A stretch of 64,000 bases of DNA from positions 125,033,537-125,097,536 of the forward strand of contig CM035164.1 in NCBI GenBank assembly GCA_020205615.1. Reading direction: 5' to 3'. Numbering within the stretch: the stretch's first letter is position 1; each line of letters starts with the position of its first letter. Positions 1-10,770 of the stretch are shown piece by piece. A program made the translations under genes and the position numbers. The notes beneath the pieces are model-generated. The model saw nothing but the letters and a program-made list of their open reading frames with translations. It searched no databases and was not told where the DNA came from. The DNA is from Panax quinquefolius. Lineage: Eukaryota > Streptophyta > Magnoliopsida > Apiales > Araliaceae.

Positions 1-2
1 AC

Positions 3-425
3 ACCAGGCCAAGCATCTCTTCCATAAAGTACATAGCTATACTCTCTTGCTTCCTAGTTGCTTTTGCTTCCTTCGTACAAACAATAAGGAACTATGCCCT
101 CGCCGCTTTTCTCATTAGCATACCAAATTCTGAAATTCCTGTAAGCTATGTACAGAAGCCAATTATAAGAGGAAGTAATTACTGGGCAGTAGGCTTGCGT
201 GCACTTTACATTGCTGCCAGTTTGATACTCTGGATTTTTGGACCAATCTCAATGTTCGTTTCCTCAGTCATTGTGGTAGTTATTTTGCATAATCTAGACA
301 CCAATTCAACTCCACCATATCAATTTCAACCACGGTTGAGGCATAACCTTTTCCAGAAGATTGGTGAAGAACTAGCGACTGTCACCAGGGCTTTTGCGCA
401 CCAAGAAAGATTAAATGAAAATTGA
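3..425 (+). CDS. DUF599 family membrane protein, 3' end (partial)
   Basis: The frame is open from the window edge to the TGA at 423-425, about 140 residues. The visible part holds at least two hydrophobic segments, one near ILSCFLVAFASFVQTIRNYA and one near the run LILWIFGPISMFVSSVIVVV, separated by a loop with YVQKPIIRGSNYWAVGLRALY. This pattern of an R-N-Y segment, then RGSxYWxxGLRAxY, then an FGP helix is typical of the plant DUF599 membrane proteins, whose biochemical role is unknown to me. The tail after the last helix is polar and ends in LNEN. The start codon lies outside the window, so this is a terminal exon or the end of a longer exon. The next gene is convergent, on the minus strand. 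The family call rests on remembered motif similarity. Confidence 0.75.
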   Translation, partial: TRPSISSIKYIAILSCFLVAFASFVQTIRNYALAAFLISIPNSEIPVSYVQKPIIRGSNYWAVGLRALYIAASLILWIFGPISMFVSSVIVVVILHNLDTNSTPPYQFQPRLRHNLFQKIGEELATVTRAFAHQERLNEN

Positions 426-1369
426 AGCATGAGCTCAGAAAAGTAGCTTGCAACTATAAGAATATAAACAGACAATTTTCACTTTATTTACAGTTTACAA
501 GCTTGTAGAATTCAGTACTTTCCAACTGATTGTTAATTGTATACTGCTTCCAAGCTTAAATACATCAATTTTTTTAATTGACTTGGGCTTTCTTAATGGA
601 TCTTCAACATTTGAAAGAAGGAAACCATCAGCTATCCCTACAAAGCTATGTAGATTCATTACTTTGAAAACCATTGTTCTCTTGGCTAAACCAAAGTAAG
701 GCATATCCCGATCCTCTTAATGTCTGAAACACTTTAGAACCCAGGATCTAAAATTCTAAATTGCTCGTTGGGTAAATATTGACTTTTTGATTAAGCAAAC
801 TATCAAAGGCAACAATCTACCACCTTATTTGAAAGGCTAATATGTGGTCCAGATCACATAAAGAATGGGTCAGGAGAGCTCCAGTCTAGTCAGAACTAAA
901 ACTCCTAAAGAAACTGAACCTTAATGACAGAGCTCTGAGTGCCATATGACTTATGAATAATACAGAAACCATATAGGTAAAGAGAAACTAGACTAAACAT
1001 TGCTTGCTAATATACATGTTCAATCATGAGAGCTAAACAAAATAACTGCAAGAGAACTTATCAGGATTAGGATCACTAGAACAGAAAAAAGAAAATAAGA
1101 GAGGCAGAGAAAAGAAGGTATAATGAGAGGGAGAGGGCAGGATCAACATTTCCACCTAGTGTCTTAGAAGAAATATAGTGCCTCCCTAACAACTGCTAAG
1201 AAATATATGACAGTTAACTATTAATCACATAAAGTGACCACATTGTGATCATAAAGAAAATCACTAAAATGAAACTTCATGATATAGATTGAATAGATAT
1301 ATGTAACTACAATTTGGTAAGAAACCCTAAAAACCTGTTCTTCCGTTTTGTTTTTTGTTATGTCTTCAA
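426..1369. other. intergenic / 3' UTR region between convergent genes
   Basis: This stretch must contain the 3' UTRs of the convergent DUF599 and DUF3082 genes. I see no coding frame, repeat or RNA gene in it. A 69-codon minus-strand frame at 495-704 has no recognisable motif and probably arose by chance. Confidence 0.5.
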
Positions 1370-3222
1370 CTATTGCACACTATCTGAATTTTGATCCCCA
1401 CTTCTGTTGTTCTCTTCAGAGCTATCACTTGCTGTCAGAATTAGTGAACTTGCCTCATCCTTTTTATCAGTTTCTTCACCTGTAGAATCTCCCATAAAAG
1501 AATTGATGGCCAGCTGGCCCGAGTAAAGTACCAAACCTACAGCGTTGATGCCAAAAACGAAAGTAGCAAGGTAGCACAACCCATTTATAATAGTCCTGCA
1601 AACAATAGAGAAGAATCTTTAATCCACATTGAAAGCAAAGCATGCTAAAAGATAGATGCTGAAAGATAGTTGTTAGTCTACCTTATAGTTATTGTGATCT
1701 GACGGACCTGAAAAGCCAAATAAGAAGAATAGCATTAGTATTAGGCTATTAGCTGATGAAAACAGCAGGAAAAACACAACAACTATTTCTCAGACAAGTA
1801 AGAAGATTTCTTTGTGTGAGTTCAGGTAAAACAAATTTTTGAAAATTGGTTGAGGGATTCACGCATGTGAATAACTTGTCGTCACATGATTATAAAATAC
1901 TGCATATTGTTTTCCTTTTGGAGACTTGATTAGATTTTATACTTGGTGTAAGTAATCTAAAATCTCTACCTAAATGAAAAGAGATCTGATTTTCTTGCCC
2001 ACAATGATATATATTACATCAATTTTTCAACTTAAGAAGAGTTATTTGGTATGTCCAATATACCATGCTTTTACCTTTTAGATTATCTAAATGCAAGCAT
2101 CTTATATGAATATGAGATATTGATGATTAGATTTTAACCTTTTTAAAAGTAATCTAAAATCCTACATTAAATGTGTAAAATAAGTGGAACCCTCCTATAA
2201 TTCCTACCAATCCATGTATCGATAAATTTAATAATTGTAAATTCTAGGCACAAATTTATCACAACAAATTTATCACAATTTAGCATGACTCTTAAATGGA
2301 CAAGGATTAATTCCCATTTCTTATATTGTCTCATTTGAAACTTATCAAGCTTAAAATTTTATACTTCCAGTCCTTACATTCAACATAGTAATGGACTAAA
2401 GAAGAAAGTTCCCACAAACAAGGAAGCAATGCAATGGAGAAACAAACCGAGAAATTATCCGAAAGGGTCTGGCGATTTAAAGAGGCCTCTATAGTTGTAG
2501 AGAACTTGTAAAGAATAAGCGCAATCACAGCAGCTGATATCCCTCCCAACAATGCTTGAACAGCCGATGGAGGTGACTTAGCATCATCAACTGAAGTTGG
2601 TGCCATTGCTTTCAAATTCTCCATTGCTTCTTCCTTTAACGATTTCTTAGCTCCAGTGGACCTGAATTTCTAAACCCACCAAAACAACAATTCATAACTT
2701 TATACTATTCAATAACTTGATACATAAACTATATTAAACAATAGCTATTTGGGAATTTACCAGTTCTTCAGAAATTGATATTATTCAATAACTTGATACA
2801 TAGTAACATAAACAGTATTAAACAATAAAGCTATTTGGGTATTTTACCAGTTCTTTGGCTCGCTTTGCTCTGCGCCGGAGGGAGCGGAAGAGGAAGACGG
2901 AGATGGCACCGGTGAGAAGCACACTGGTGGCGACTTGGAGCGTTGAGGGGTCATCGTTGGTGGCAAAAATGGAATTGGACGACGGGAGTTCAATGGGTCC
3001 GTCGTCTGGTGGTGCGGCTGTGGTGGTGGTGGTGGGTTCTGTGAGTTGAGCGAGACATATTCCGGGTTTGGGTCTGGGTCGGGTGGGAAATTGGTGGGAA
3101 GAGAGAGAGAGGAGAGATAAGGGTCTCTGGGGAAAATGGAGAGAAAGGGAGGTGAGAAGTGGAGAGGGTTTATGGGAATGAGAGAGAGAAGGGAAGGAGA
3201 AGTGGTGATGAGAGAGCAACAT
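1370..3222 (-). CDS. DUF3082 protein, probably plastid-targeted (4 exons)
   Basis: Four exons on the minus strand join in frame with GT-AG introns: 3222-2848 (ATG at 3222), 2669-2448, 1707-1682 (a 26-nt micro-exon) and 1595-1370 (TAG). The product is 282 residues. The N-terminus is rich in Ser, Leu, His and Pro with almost no acidic residues before a TTTTTAAPPDD stretch, as expected for a chloroplast transit peptide. One hydrophobic segment (ATSVLLTGAISVFLFRSL) precedes a basic, coiled region. The C-terminal half holds the conserved block: LLGGISAAVIALILYKF, then TTIEASLNRQTLSDNFSVRQ, then ITIRTIINGLCYLATFVFGI. This matches the DUF3082 family shared by plants and cyanobacteria, of unknown function. 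The micro-exon encodes VRQITITI within the conserved core. Intron 1 carries a tandem duplication that includes a copy of the splice donor. Confidence 0.85.
2704..2855. repeat. imperfect tandem duplication across the exon 1/intron 1 border of the DUF3082 gene
   Basis: Two copies of a segment running from TATTCAATAACTTGATACAT to CCAGTTCTT lie at about 2704-2768 and 2780-2855. The second copy carries about 10 extra bases in its middle. The unit spans the last bases of exon 1, so the intron holds a second copy of the donor context (minus strand, GT at 2760-2759) exactly 87 bases beyond the real donor at 2847-2846. Confidence 0.8.
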
Positions 3223-4173
3223 TGAGAGGTTTTAGAGATTAAGAGAGAGGGTTTTCGCGCTGTTGCTCTATTTTCTGTACTGTGTCTCTCTCATGGATAT
3301 CTCCTTTGTTGTAACAGAGGAGTGGCTAAGTGAAGTCTCAGCTCCAGCCTCCATATCCATGTTGGATTTTTCAAGAGATAAAAGTAGAGTTTATTCCAAA
3401 AGTTAGTAAAAAAAATTACAACTTTTTGATTGATTTATTGATTTTTTTAATATTTATTTAGTGACTAAAATTATTACTTGAAAATTAATTAACGAAAAAT
3501 ATGCTTAATTGTGTCCCATACAAATTTTAAAATTGAAGAAAAAAAAAAAGAAAATAGAAAACTAGTGCATTTTGAGAAGAAAGTTAGAGAAAAAAAATAT
3601 GTCTCTCTCTTCTGTTCTTTAATTTTTTTTTTTCTTTTATTCAATTTAAAAACTCTCAAGAACATGAAATTATGAAACAAATGAAACTTGAAATTAATTA
3701 TACCCCCATTTTCTTTTTTAATTCACGTTATAAGGTTATACACATATTAATAAATACAATTAATGTTTTATATGATTGACTAAATTGAGAATAAAATTTT
3801 AATATTAACCTTCTGAAGTTTATTGAATTGAAAAGATAAAAGAGAAATAATTTTACCTTTTATCATAAAGAATAATTAAATATTTAACGCTTTCTTAAAA
3901 TTTACAGTTGACAAATAAAATAAACAAAAATCTCTATGTAAAAGACAAATAAAATATTTTCCAATTTCCAAATAAATAAAATTTAAGTAGTGTCATTGGT
4001 ACATCTTATTAAAAAACAGCTTTCATTACATGTCAATTAAAAAGCATCAATTAAAAACACCAGCATGTTAATCCCCTGCAAAAGCCCTCCCCACCCCCCC
4101 CAATCCTCAATAATCCCAAAAAAAAACCAATTTTAATGTGGCCTGTAGGTGGGTACTTGGATCAAATAATGCC
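3223..4173. other. intergenic, DUF3082 promoter side
   Basis: Bases just above 3222 are purine/pyrimidine-rich (GA/TC runs) and probably hold the 5' UTR and promoter of the minus-strand DUF3082 gene. From about 3400 the DNA is AT-rich without recognisable content. A C-rich run (CCCTCCCCACCCCCCCC) lies near 4085-4101. Confidence 0.45.
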
Positions 4174-5541
4174 TTAACAATTCTGGTTAGTTATCAACAC
4201 TCCAGGGGCCCGCGCATTGGACGCCACAGCTCTAGCCCAAAACATAATCTGGGCCTTCATGTCGTTGGCCGACTTCTTTTCATTATCAGCTACTGCTGCT
4301 GCAGCCCAATTTGGAATTGTAGCAGCAGATCTCTTGTTCAAATACAATGATGCATCTGATAAAGAATTAGACCTCCTCAACTTCTCTTTCCCCATATCTT
4401 GCAAACCTGAAACTTTGTTTGGACCATCAAGTTTAAGGCTTTGGTTGTCAGATTTTAAACTCAAGGCCTTAAAATATTGGGCTTCTTTGGGCTGGAGATT
4501 ACTTGGGCCTTTAGCCATCTTTTTTCGGTTAGTTTGGTATTGTTGTCCCATTTCCTTGTATCCCTCCGTATCTTTCTTTCTCGGACGATGTTTCCTCGTC
4601 GGAATGGTAGAGCTCTGTGACATAATTTAAATAAAACCAAATAGTTAGTGGTTAATAATATTAAAAAACAATATATTTAGGTTAAAACATAGGGTTTTAT
4701 ATATAATTAATATGTATGGCTATATAAATGTCATATGGGTCATTTTACAAATTGGAAACTATAGAAATTAGGAAGGTTTTGGACCTATGGTACCATATAA
4801 TACTCCGTTTAGTTTTTTTTTCATGTAAGTTTCAAGATTAGTGATACATATTTAAATTATAAACTATGATGTGAATGCGATCAAGAAACATTAACTTGAA
4901 TATATTTTATATGGGTTAAGAAGTACTATCGTGACACCGCTTGTACATATTTTTAACTAGATATAGGGAAGTAGTTATAATACCTTTGATGGGTGTCTTG
5001 GAGGTAAGATATCTGAAGAATTGAGAGACGCTTGCCTAATCAATCTCCCCAAAGTAAACTCACTTTCTTGATCTTCTTCTTCTTCATCATCGTCGTCATC
5101 ATCTTCTTCTTCCCTTCCTACACATGAAGGTGGTGGTAAAGATGGTGCCCTTATCAAACTATTTCGTGATGATGATGATGGTGATCCAATATTAGGATTT
5201 ATCCCTTGTGAAAAATCAAGAGTAGTTTCTTTTTCTTGATTTACCTCTACTGCTCTTGCCATAAAACTTGGAAGAGATGATGCTCTAGCCAACTTAGTAG
5301 GGTGTTTCTTTGTGGATGGACATGATGAACATTTCCCATCATTTCTAACAAACATTTCTTCTTGACTATTATAATTTGAAGAAGGGCATGGATCAGAATT
5401 ACATCTTGACATTTTGGTTTTAGTACCACTACTATTTAGCAGGTTTCCAAAGAACCAACATTCTTCCAAAAGGTTACCAGGCTCAACCTTTTGAATTTGA
5501 TCATTTCTATTGGAACAGCATTTCTCACCAATGAACTCCAT
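4174..5541 (-). CDS. plant-specific protein of unknown function (2 exons)
   Basis: Exon 1 (5541-4984, 186 codons) and exon 2 (4614-4174) join in phase 0 across a GT-AG intron of 369 bases, giving 332 residues. I chose the ATG at 5541 (MEFIGEKCC) because the conserved-looking block LLEECWFFGNLLNSS follows shortly. An in-frame ATG at 5625 would add 28 residues. Other visible parts are a Cys/Ser-rich middle, an acidic run of about 20 D/E residues, the basic motif FTLGRLIRQASLNSSD, the basic block TIPTRKHRPRKK at the exon 2 start, and a C-terminal MKAQIMFWARAVASN. I recall plant proteins with this architecture annotated only as uncharacterised. The basic and acidic tracts would suit a nuclear protein, but that is inference. 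No catalytic motif is seen. Confidence 0.75.
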
Positions 5542-6329
5542 AGGCCAAAAAAAACAACTAACTAATTGGAGACCCACATGAGGTTCTTGGGGTTTATGGT
5601 CTTTTATATTGTTTTGTGTCCACAAAAAGTTGTCACAAGCAAGGCCATGTGGGATAAGACATGCATGCTGTGCTTCAAGATTGCCACAAATTTTTAATAT
5701 TATGTGGAGGGAGGGGGAGGGATAAGACTGGATTTATTATTTGCTTGATGATTGAGTTTTAAGGGGTTGGTGGGTGAAAAATAGAGAGGGGACTGCATTT
5801 AATTTGAGCAGAGAAAGTAAGGGAAGTACAGATATAGATTCCCATCAACTAAATGAATATGAGGATTTGTTTTGTAGTAATATATTGGTGAATACAATAG
5901 GTCATGACAGCATAGTGCAAACTGCCCATGTGATGATCCTCTTTTTATATTCACAGCCTATGTACCAAAAAAAGAAGGGTCTTTTACAACTAGTGGTAGT
6001 GGTGAGGGAGGTGTCTAAATATTGGTACAGTTATAAAAGAGATGCAATTGGCTGTATAGGCAGCAGCATTCAACCCCCCATATATAGCTACTTGCAACTT
6101 CCTTCATATATATATATATATATATTATTATTCCTATTTAGTAAATCATTGCTGGAGGTGCTTTCCTAGATTAGGATGCCAAAATGTTAATTAGGCAAAC
6201 AAACAGCTACAGGCCTGCTCAAGGTTTTACCAAATCAGTTGGCTGGCAAGGCATAACAGAATAAAGCTGGGAGAGGCCCTAATGCCGGAAATTAAGGTCT
6301 TTCTAACATCAAATCCTACATAGGAAATA
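5542..6329. other. promoter side of the unknown-function gene, with a (TA)n run
   Basis: This is non-coding DNA upstream of the minus-strand gene. It contains a short TA microsatellite at about 6107-6126. A 131-codon plus-strand frame at 5774-6169 has no motif and runs into the TA repeat, so I do not call it a gene. Confidence 0.45.
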
Positions 6330-6613
6330 CTCCCTCCATTCCTAAATAAATGTGGTTTAAGGTTTTTGTACATACATTAAAAAATTTATTTAATACTATC
6401 ATTTAATAGTTAAAATGTGTAAAATTACATCACTACCCTTTATAAGAAGTTGAAAACTATTAATACTAAGGGTGAGAATTTCTTGGGACAATGAGAGAAG
6501 ATAAGAGTGATATAGGAAAATAAATAATTTATTCTCCTAGAAAGTTGTAAACGACAGATAATTTGAAACAAATTTTTTCTTCCAAAACGTCACTTATTTA
6601 AGAATGGAGGGAG
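6330..6613. mobile_element. Stowaway-like MITE
   Basis: The 284-bp element is flanked by TA on both sides (6328-6329 and 6614-6615). Its inverted ends read CTCCCTCCATTCCTAAATAA and the complement of CTTATTTAAGAATGGAGGGAG. The CTCCCTCC terminus plus TA target duplication is the hallmark of Stowaway (Tc1/mariner-type) MITEs. No coding capacity. Confidence 0.88.
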
Positions 6614-6683
6614 TAGATTCTTCCACCGATTCAATTTAATTTTTAAAATTAAACGTGGATATATCAAAATTCAAAATTAAGTA

Positions 6684-6959
6684 CTACCTCCGTCCCATAA
6701 TAAGTGCTTTTTTAGTTTAAATCACGCATACCAATACAAAAGCTAAAATGGCAAAAATATCCTTAATATATTTTCTTTGAAGTTGAAAAGTTAATGAGTG
6801 TCATTTAATTGTTGTGATGGTAAGATGCATAAATACCATTGAATGCATAAGGGCATATATGAGAAAATATTGTAAAAATTGTATTGGAGTTCTAACACAT
6901 CACTTATTTTGAGAAAAAATTAGTAAGCCTAAAAATCACTTATTGTGGGACGGAGGTAG
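6684..6959. mobile_element. Stowaway-like MITE, second family
   Basis: A 276-bp element with long near-perfect inverted ends, CTACCTCCGTCCCATAATAA and its complement TTATTGTGGGACGGAGGTAG. It is flanked by TA at 6682-6683 and 6960-6961. Its interior differs from the MITE at 6330, so it is a separate insertion of a related family. Confidence 0.88.
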
Positions 6960-7440
6960 TATAACTTATAAAAATTTATAATAAAATAAATTTTGTGATT
7001 AATAATTTTATTATATATTATATAATTATAATAATTATATCAACTAAAAAGTAAATAAACTTATATTAATTTAAAATTTAACATATCATTTGAATTTAAA
7101 AGTTAAATTGTATATTTAATTTTAAAAATGGAGTGAGTATTTGACAATACCAAATTGTTCTTTCTTACCATTTTAATCTAATGGTTAGATCACATGTGAC
7201 CTACTTGTAGAATAGCCACAATTTTAATCTAGTGGCCAATTGTGGTTAGACGTGGCATGTGACCTACTAACAGGAGGCTATATTCGTAGAAACATGTGAC
7301 ACCTTCATACGCAGTAGATGTTCGATATATTTTCAAATAATATAATATTAAATATTTTAATAATAATTTATAACAGAGTCAATCACATGAGATCTATTTG
7401 ATTAATATAATGATGATACATTATTTAAGATCCTTTTCTA
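6960..7440. other. AT-rich intergenic DNA
   Basis: No gene, RNA gene or clear transposon end is visible. The stretch is extremely AT-rich with small palindromic patches. Confidence 0.4.
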
Positions 7441-7444
7441 GATA

Positions 7445-7720
7445 ATTTTTTTTAACTCTTAGGCTATGTTTGTTTGGAAGTATTACACTTGAGATCGGAC
7501 TATTAATTGCAATTCTCTTGTTTATTTTTAAATTTGAGCTTGGGACTATTAGTCATTGGATTCTAAAATAGCTTAAGATGTGGAATTATTTAATACCATG
7601 TTCTACCTGGTATTATAATCTCTACCATTTGGGATTAAAATTGCTAGACAAAATTAACCTCAACCTTTTTCTAAAATGACCATAATATCATGTAATTTCT
7701 GTTATTATTACTGACAAGTG
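7445..7720. repeat. dispersed repeat, uninterrupted copy
   Basis: This segment aligns by eye with the DNA on both sides of the MITE at 60,892-61,136. Shared landmarks are a TTTTTAAATTT run, GGGACTATTAG, TAGCTTAAGATGTGG, TATTTAATAC and ATTATAATCTC. It is probably a second non-autonomous element family. I could not fix its ends. Confidence 0.5.
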
Positions 7721-7725
7721 TTTTA

Positions 7726-10211
7726 TGTAAGACCCCAACTTTTTAATGAATAAAATCAAATTTCCTTTATTTATTATTGTGATTAATAAGGTGTTAATTT
7801 GATATAATATTTTAGTTATGGGTGAAATGTATAAATTTTCAAAATAAGTAAGTGGTTATATAATATTCATTGTTATCGGGGAATATTCGTTTGGTCGTGG
7901 AATATTCTTTACATAGGAGAATATTAAATGCATTTGGTAGCGATATTTATGGGCCCCATAACGGATAACTATCGGATGAAAAGAAAACGACAAAATTGAA
8001 TAACTTGGCGTTGTTATTCACAGATAACAACATTGGAATACACGGTGGTTAAAATCTGATGTCTGGCGTTGTTGCACACGATAGCTTTGCGGTATTACAT
8101 ACAGTATTGTTGAATTATTGATCCTTACGTGAAGGCACTACTCAATAATTATCACGATGAATTCTTGCTCAATATTTTATTTTATTGATTCAATAATTGC
8201 TACGTTGATATTTATATTATTGTTGTTTTAATAATTATCACTTTATTGTGTCATCTCCATTATCGGATCAATAATTCATATTATTTGGAATAATATTATT
8301 AGATAGCATTATTGGCAATGTCTCGCAAAGTTACATCGAGGAGAGGTTTGGTCACCTAATTGCTTGATAGAAAGAGAAATCCTTATCGGAAAGCCCCTTC
8401 TTTCCGAGGAGCGGCTGGTTGTCATAAATGTGATTATGTAATATTATTTGTGAATAATTAATTATTGATTCATATGATAAGGAAATATTTATTTTATGTG
8501 GATATATTTATTGTGGTTAAAAATGAAGGAGTTAATGTTGAGGTGTTTTATCAGTATTTTGTCGAAATGGAGGTATTAAAAATTAAATCAGGATTTTTGA
8601 GATATATTGCGGGGGTTATAATTTTTAATCCGGCCGTTGGATCGTTGTGGTTTTTGGATATGTTATACATATATAAGTTGAGTATATGTCCACAAATTTT
8701 GAACTATTAAAAGTGAACGTATGATTTATTATGAATTTTACGAGATGACTGGTTCAGAAATTATTGAATTTTCGGAGTTTATCATTTTGGTGGAGAATTC
8801 TAGAATTGATGGGGCCCACTTTTGGTTGGTGAGAAAATGTGCTGAGATTTTTATTTAAATGTAGTAGGCTTGAATAGTAGCGAGGTAAAAGTCATCGAGT
8901 TGCGGTCAAGTCTCGCTTGACGTCTTAACATTTTCCTATAAATAGAAATTTAAGTTAAATTAAAAATCACACCCGAAATTCATAAGTTTTTTTTTTCTCT
9001 CTCTCTATATATATTATTGAGTGTATTTTGTGAGTATTTTGATACTTTGAGAGTTCTTTATTCAACCTGAGTTTCATTCGATCTCGTGTCCTATATTAGG
9101 TCGGAAATCTTTGTTAGTTTTAAGGTAAGGGATATTATTTTCTTCCTAATGATGTTATTCTCTTAACATCATTATGCTGAAATATTGATCTGAATTTTTT
9201 ATCAAATTTGGAATTTTTTGTGTCGGGATTACTATTCATATATACGACACTATTCACGAATACGGCATTATTCATCGAAAAATAAAATGTTCTTCTTTTT
9301 ATCTAAGATGTCTATTATGGTTATTATCTTTGATTGTATCCATGTTTTGATCTTTATTTTTGAATTCTGCTTCGAAATTGGTTATTATAGAGTATTATTG
9401 AACTTGGATAAACCGTATGTCTGAATCCACAATATTTGTTCTTTTATCTCATTTGGATTCGTTTTTCTTTAAAATATTTTTCATCATCCTCGGTCCTAAA
9501 TTATGATATTAATGAATATCTTTTACTTTGTAGTCAAAAGATGAATGATTATCTAATGAATATCTTTGGCCATAGTGCAAAAGATGAGCAGTGTTGAGAT
9601 GAACATGACCAATGGTGATCTGAAATGAATATCTTTGGCTTTGTAGTGCAAAGATGAATATTTGATTCAAGATGAATATTGATTGATGTTACAGGGATAA
9701 AATATTGATGATGGACTTTTAAATCATAGAAGATAGTAGAATTCTTTCTCTACTTGACTCTTCTAATGGATTGTTGTTTCCGCTGCAGTTGTTGATCTAA
9801 AACTTGTTGTCCATTATATTTTATCAGATTTTTCCTGTTGAAGACTAACGATAATTTGTTGTATATTATCTTAGTCATAATATTCTTTACTAGGCTAGTT
9901 GAGCTCACCCTTTTTGTTCAATTTTTCTCAGGAGGCGAGAATATAGCAGGAACTAGTCGGGGTGTGGAGTGATGTTTTCAGTCAGTGGTGTTAGCAGTCC
10001 TCACTATTTTATAAAATAGTGTGATAATAATTGTAATAAGGACTCCTTTTGAGTTTGTATACTCTCTAGTAGAGAATAATTGTATTCAAACTCACAGTAT
10101 TGGGTTGTTGTATTTTACACAACAATTGCATTAATGAAGTTGTAGTTGTTTCTGTAGCAAGTATTTGGCGACTCATAATGGGTGATGTATACCTATTTTG
10201 GGGGCGTCACA
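7726..10211 (+). repeat. 5' LTR of element A
   Basis: The 2,486-bp LTR begins TGTAAGACCCC and ends GGGGGCGTCACA. It is followed at once by the primer binding site. It contains a TATA box (8937-8944), short repeats of the form ACTATTCACGA near 9230-9275, and repeats of GAATATCTTTGGC with GTGCAAAGATGA near 9510-9665. Small open frames inside it (for example 8465-8710 and 9218-9424) have no homology that I recognise and are not genes. Confidence 0.93.
8937..8944 (+). promoter_or_regulatory. TATA box of LTR A
   Basis: TATAAATA inside CCTATAAATAGAAA. The same box recurs at the matching place in every LTR of this group and should mark the U3/R border where element transcription starts. Confidence 0.7.
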
Positions 10212-10213
10212 GT

Positions 10214-10225
10214 TGGTATCAAAGC
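10214..10225 (+). other. primer binding site of element A
   Basis: TGGTATCAAAGC lies 2 bases after the LTR end. It matches the usual initiator-Met tRNA site (TGGTATCAGAGC) at 11 of 12 positions. Confidence 0.85.
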
Positions 10226-10398
10226 TTAGGGATATGATCCCTGGCTGAGATGTGAGACAAGAGCTAGGAAGGGAGAGACGGAGAATTCCTTCGCTAGTAT
10301 GACCTGACTAAGTTTATTTGGTATTTATTTGGTCGGTCAGAGTATAGGGATAATATATGACATGACTATTAACCCATGTTTTATGGCAGTATTTAAGA

Positions 10399-10770
10399 AT
10401 GGCAGCTGAGAACGTTAATAATGGAGTGAATGAGACTGTGGAGACACCTTTGATCACCACCCAGGGGAACGTGCAACAGGAAGGCAATATTCCTCCTGTA
10501 AACAACACTACCGAACAAATGATGAATGATGGGATGTTTAGAAGTTTCTTGTAGTTCATGCAAAACCAGACGAGGGAAACTCGTGCACAAAATACGGGTG
10601 AAAATGCTAGCAATGCGCGACATCATCACAACGCAAGCGATTCAAAGTTGGGACCACGAAATTTAAGGAAAGCGGGATCCGATCATGGGGGAAACGTGGG
10701 TTAAACAAATTACCAAGATATTCGATGTCTTGGGATGCACGAAGGAATAGAAGGTTCCATTCGCCACCTT
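10399..10770 (+). pseudogene. gag of element A, first part
   Basis: An ATG at 10399 opens a polar, Asn/Thr-rich N-terminus as in Ty3 Gag. An in-frame TAG occurs at about 10552, where a Phe-Met reading would be expected. The gene is cut at 10770 by solo LTR B and resumes after 13055. Decayed. Confidence 0.7.

Noticed and set aside
4217..4630. 137-codon plus-strand frame
   Set aside because: It is the antisense shadow of exon 2 of the minus-strand gene, which splices in frame to exon 1.
5774..6169. 131-codon plus-strand frame
   Set aside because: No motif, runs into a TA microsatellite, and lies in the promoter side of the neighbouring gene.
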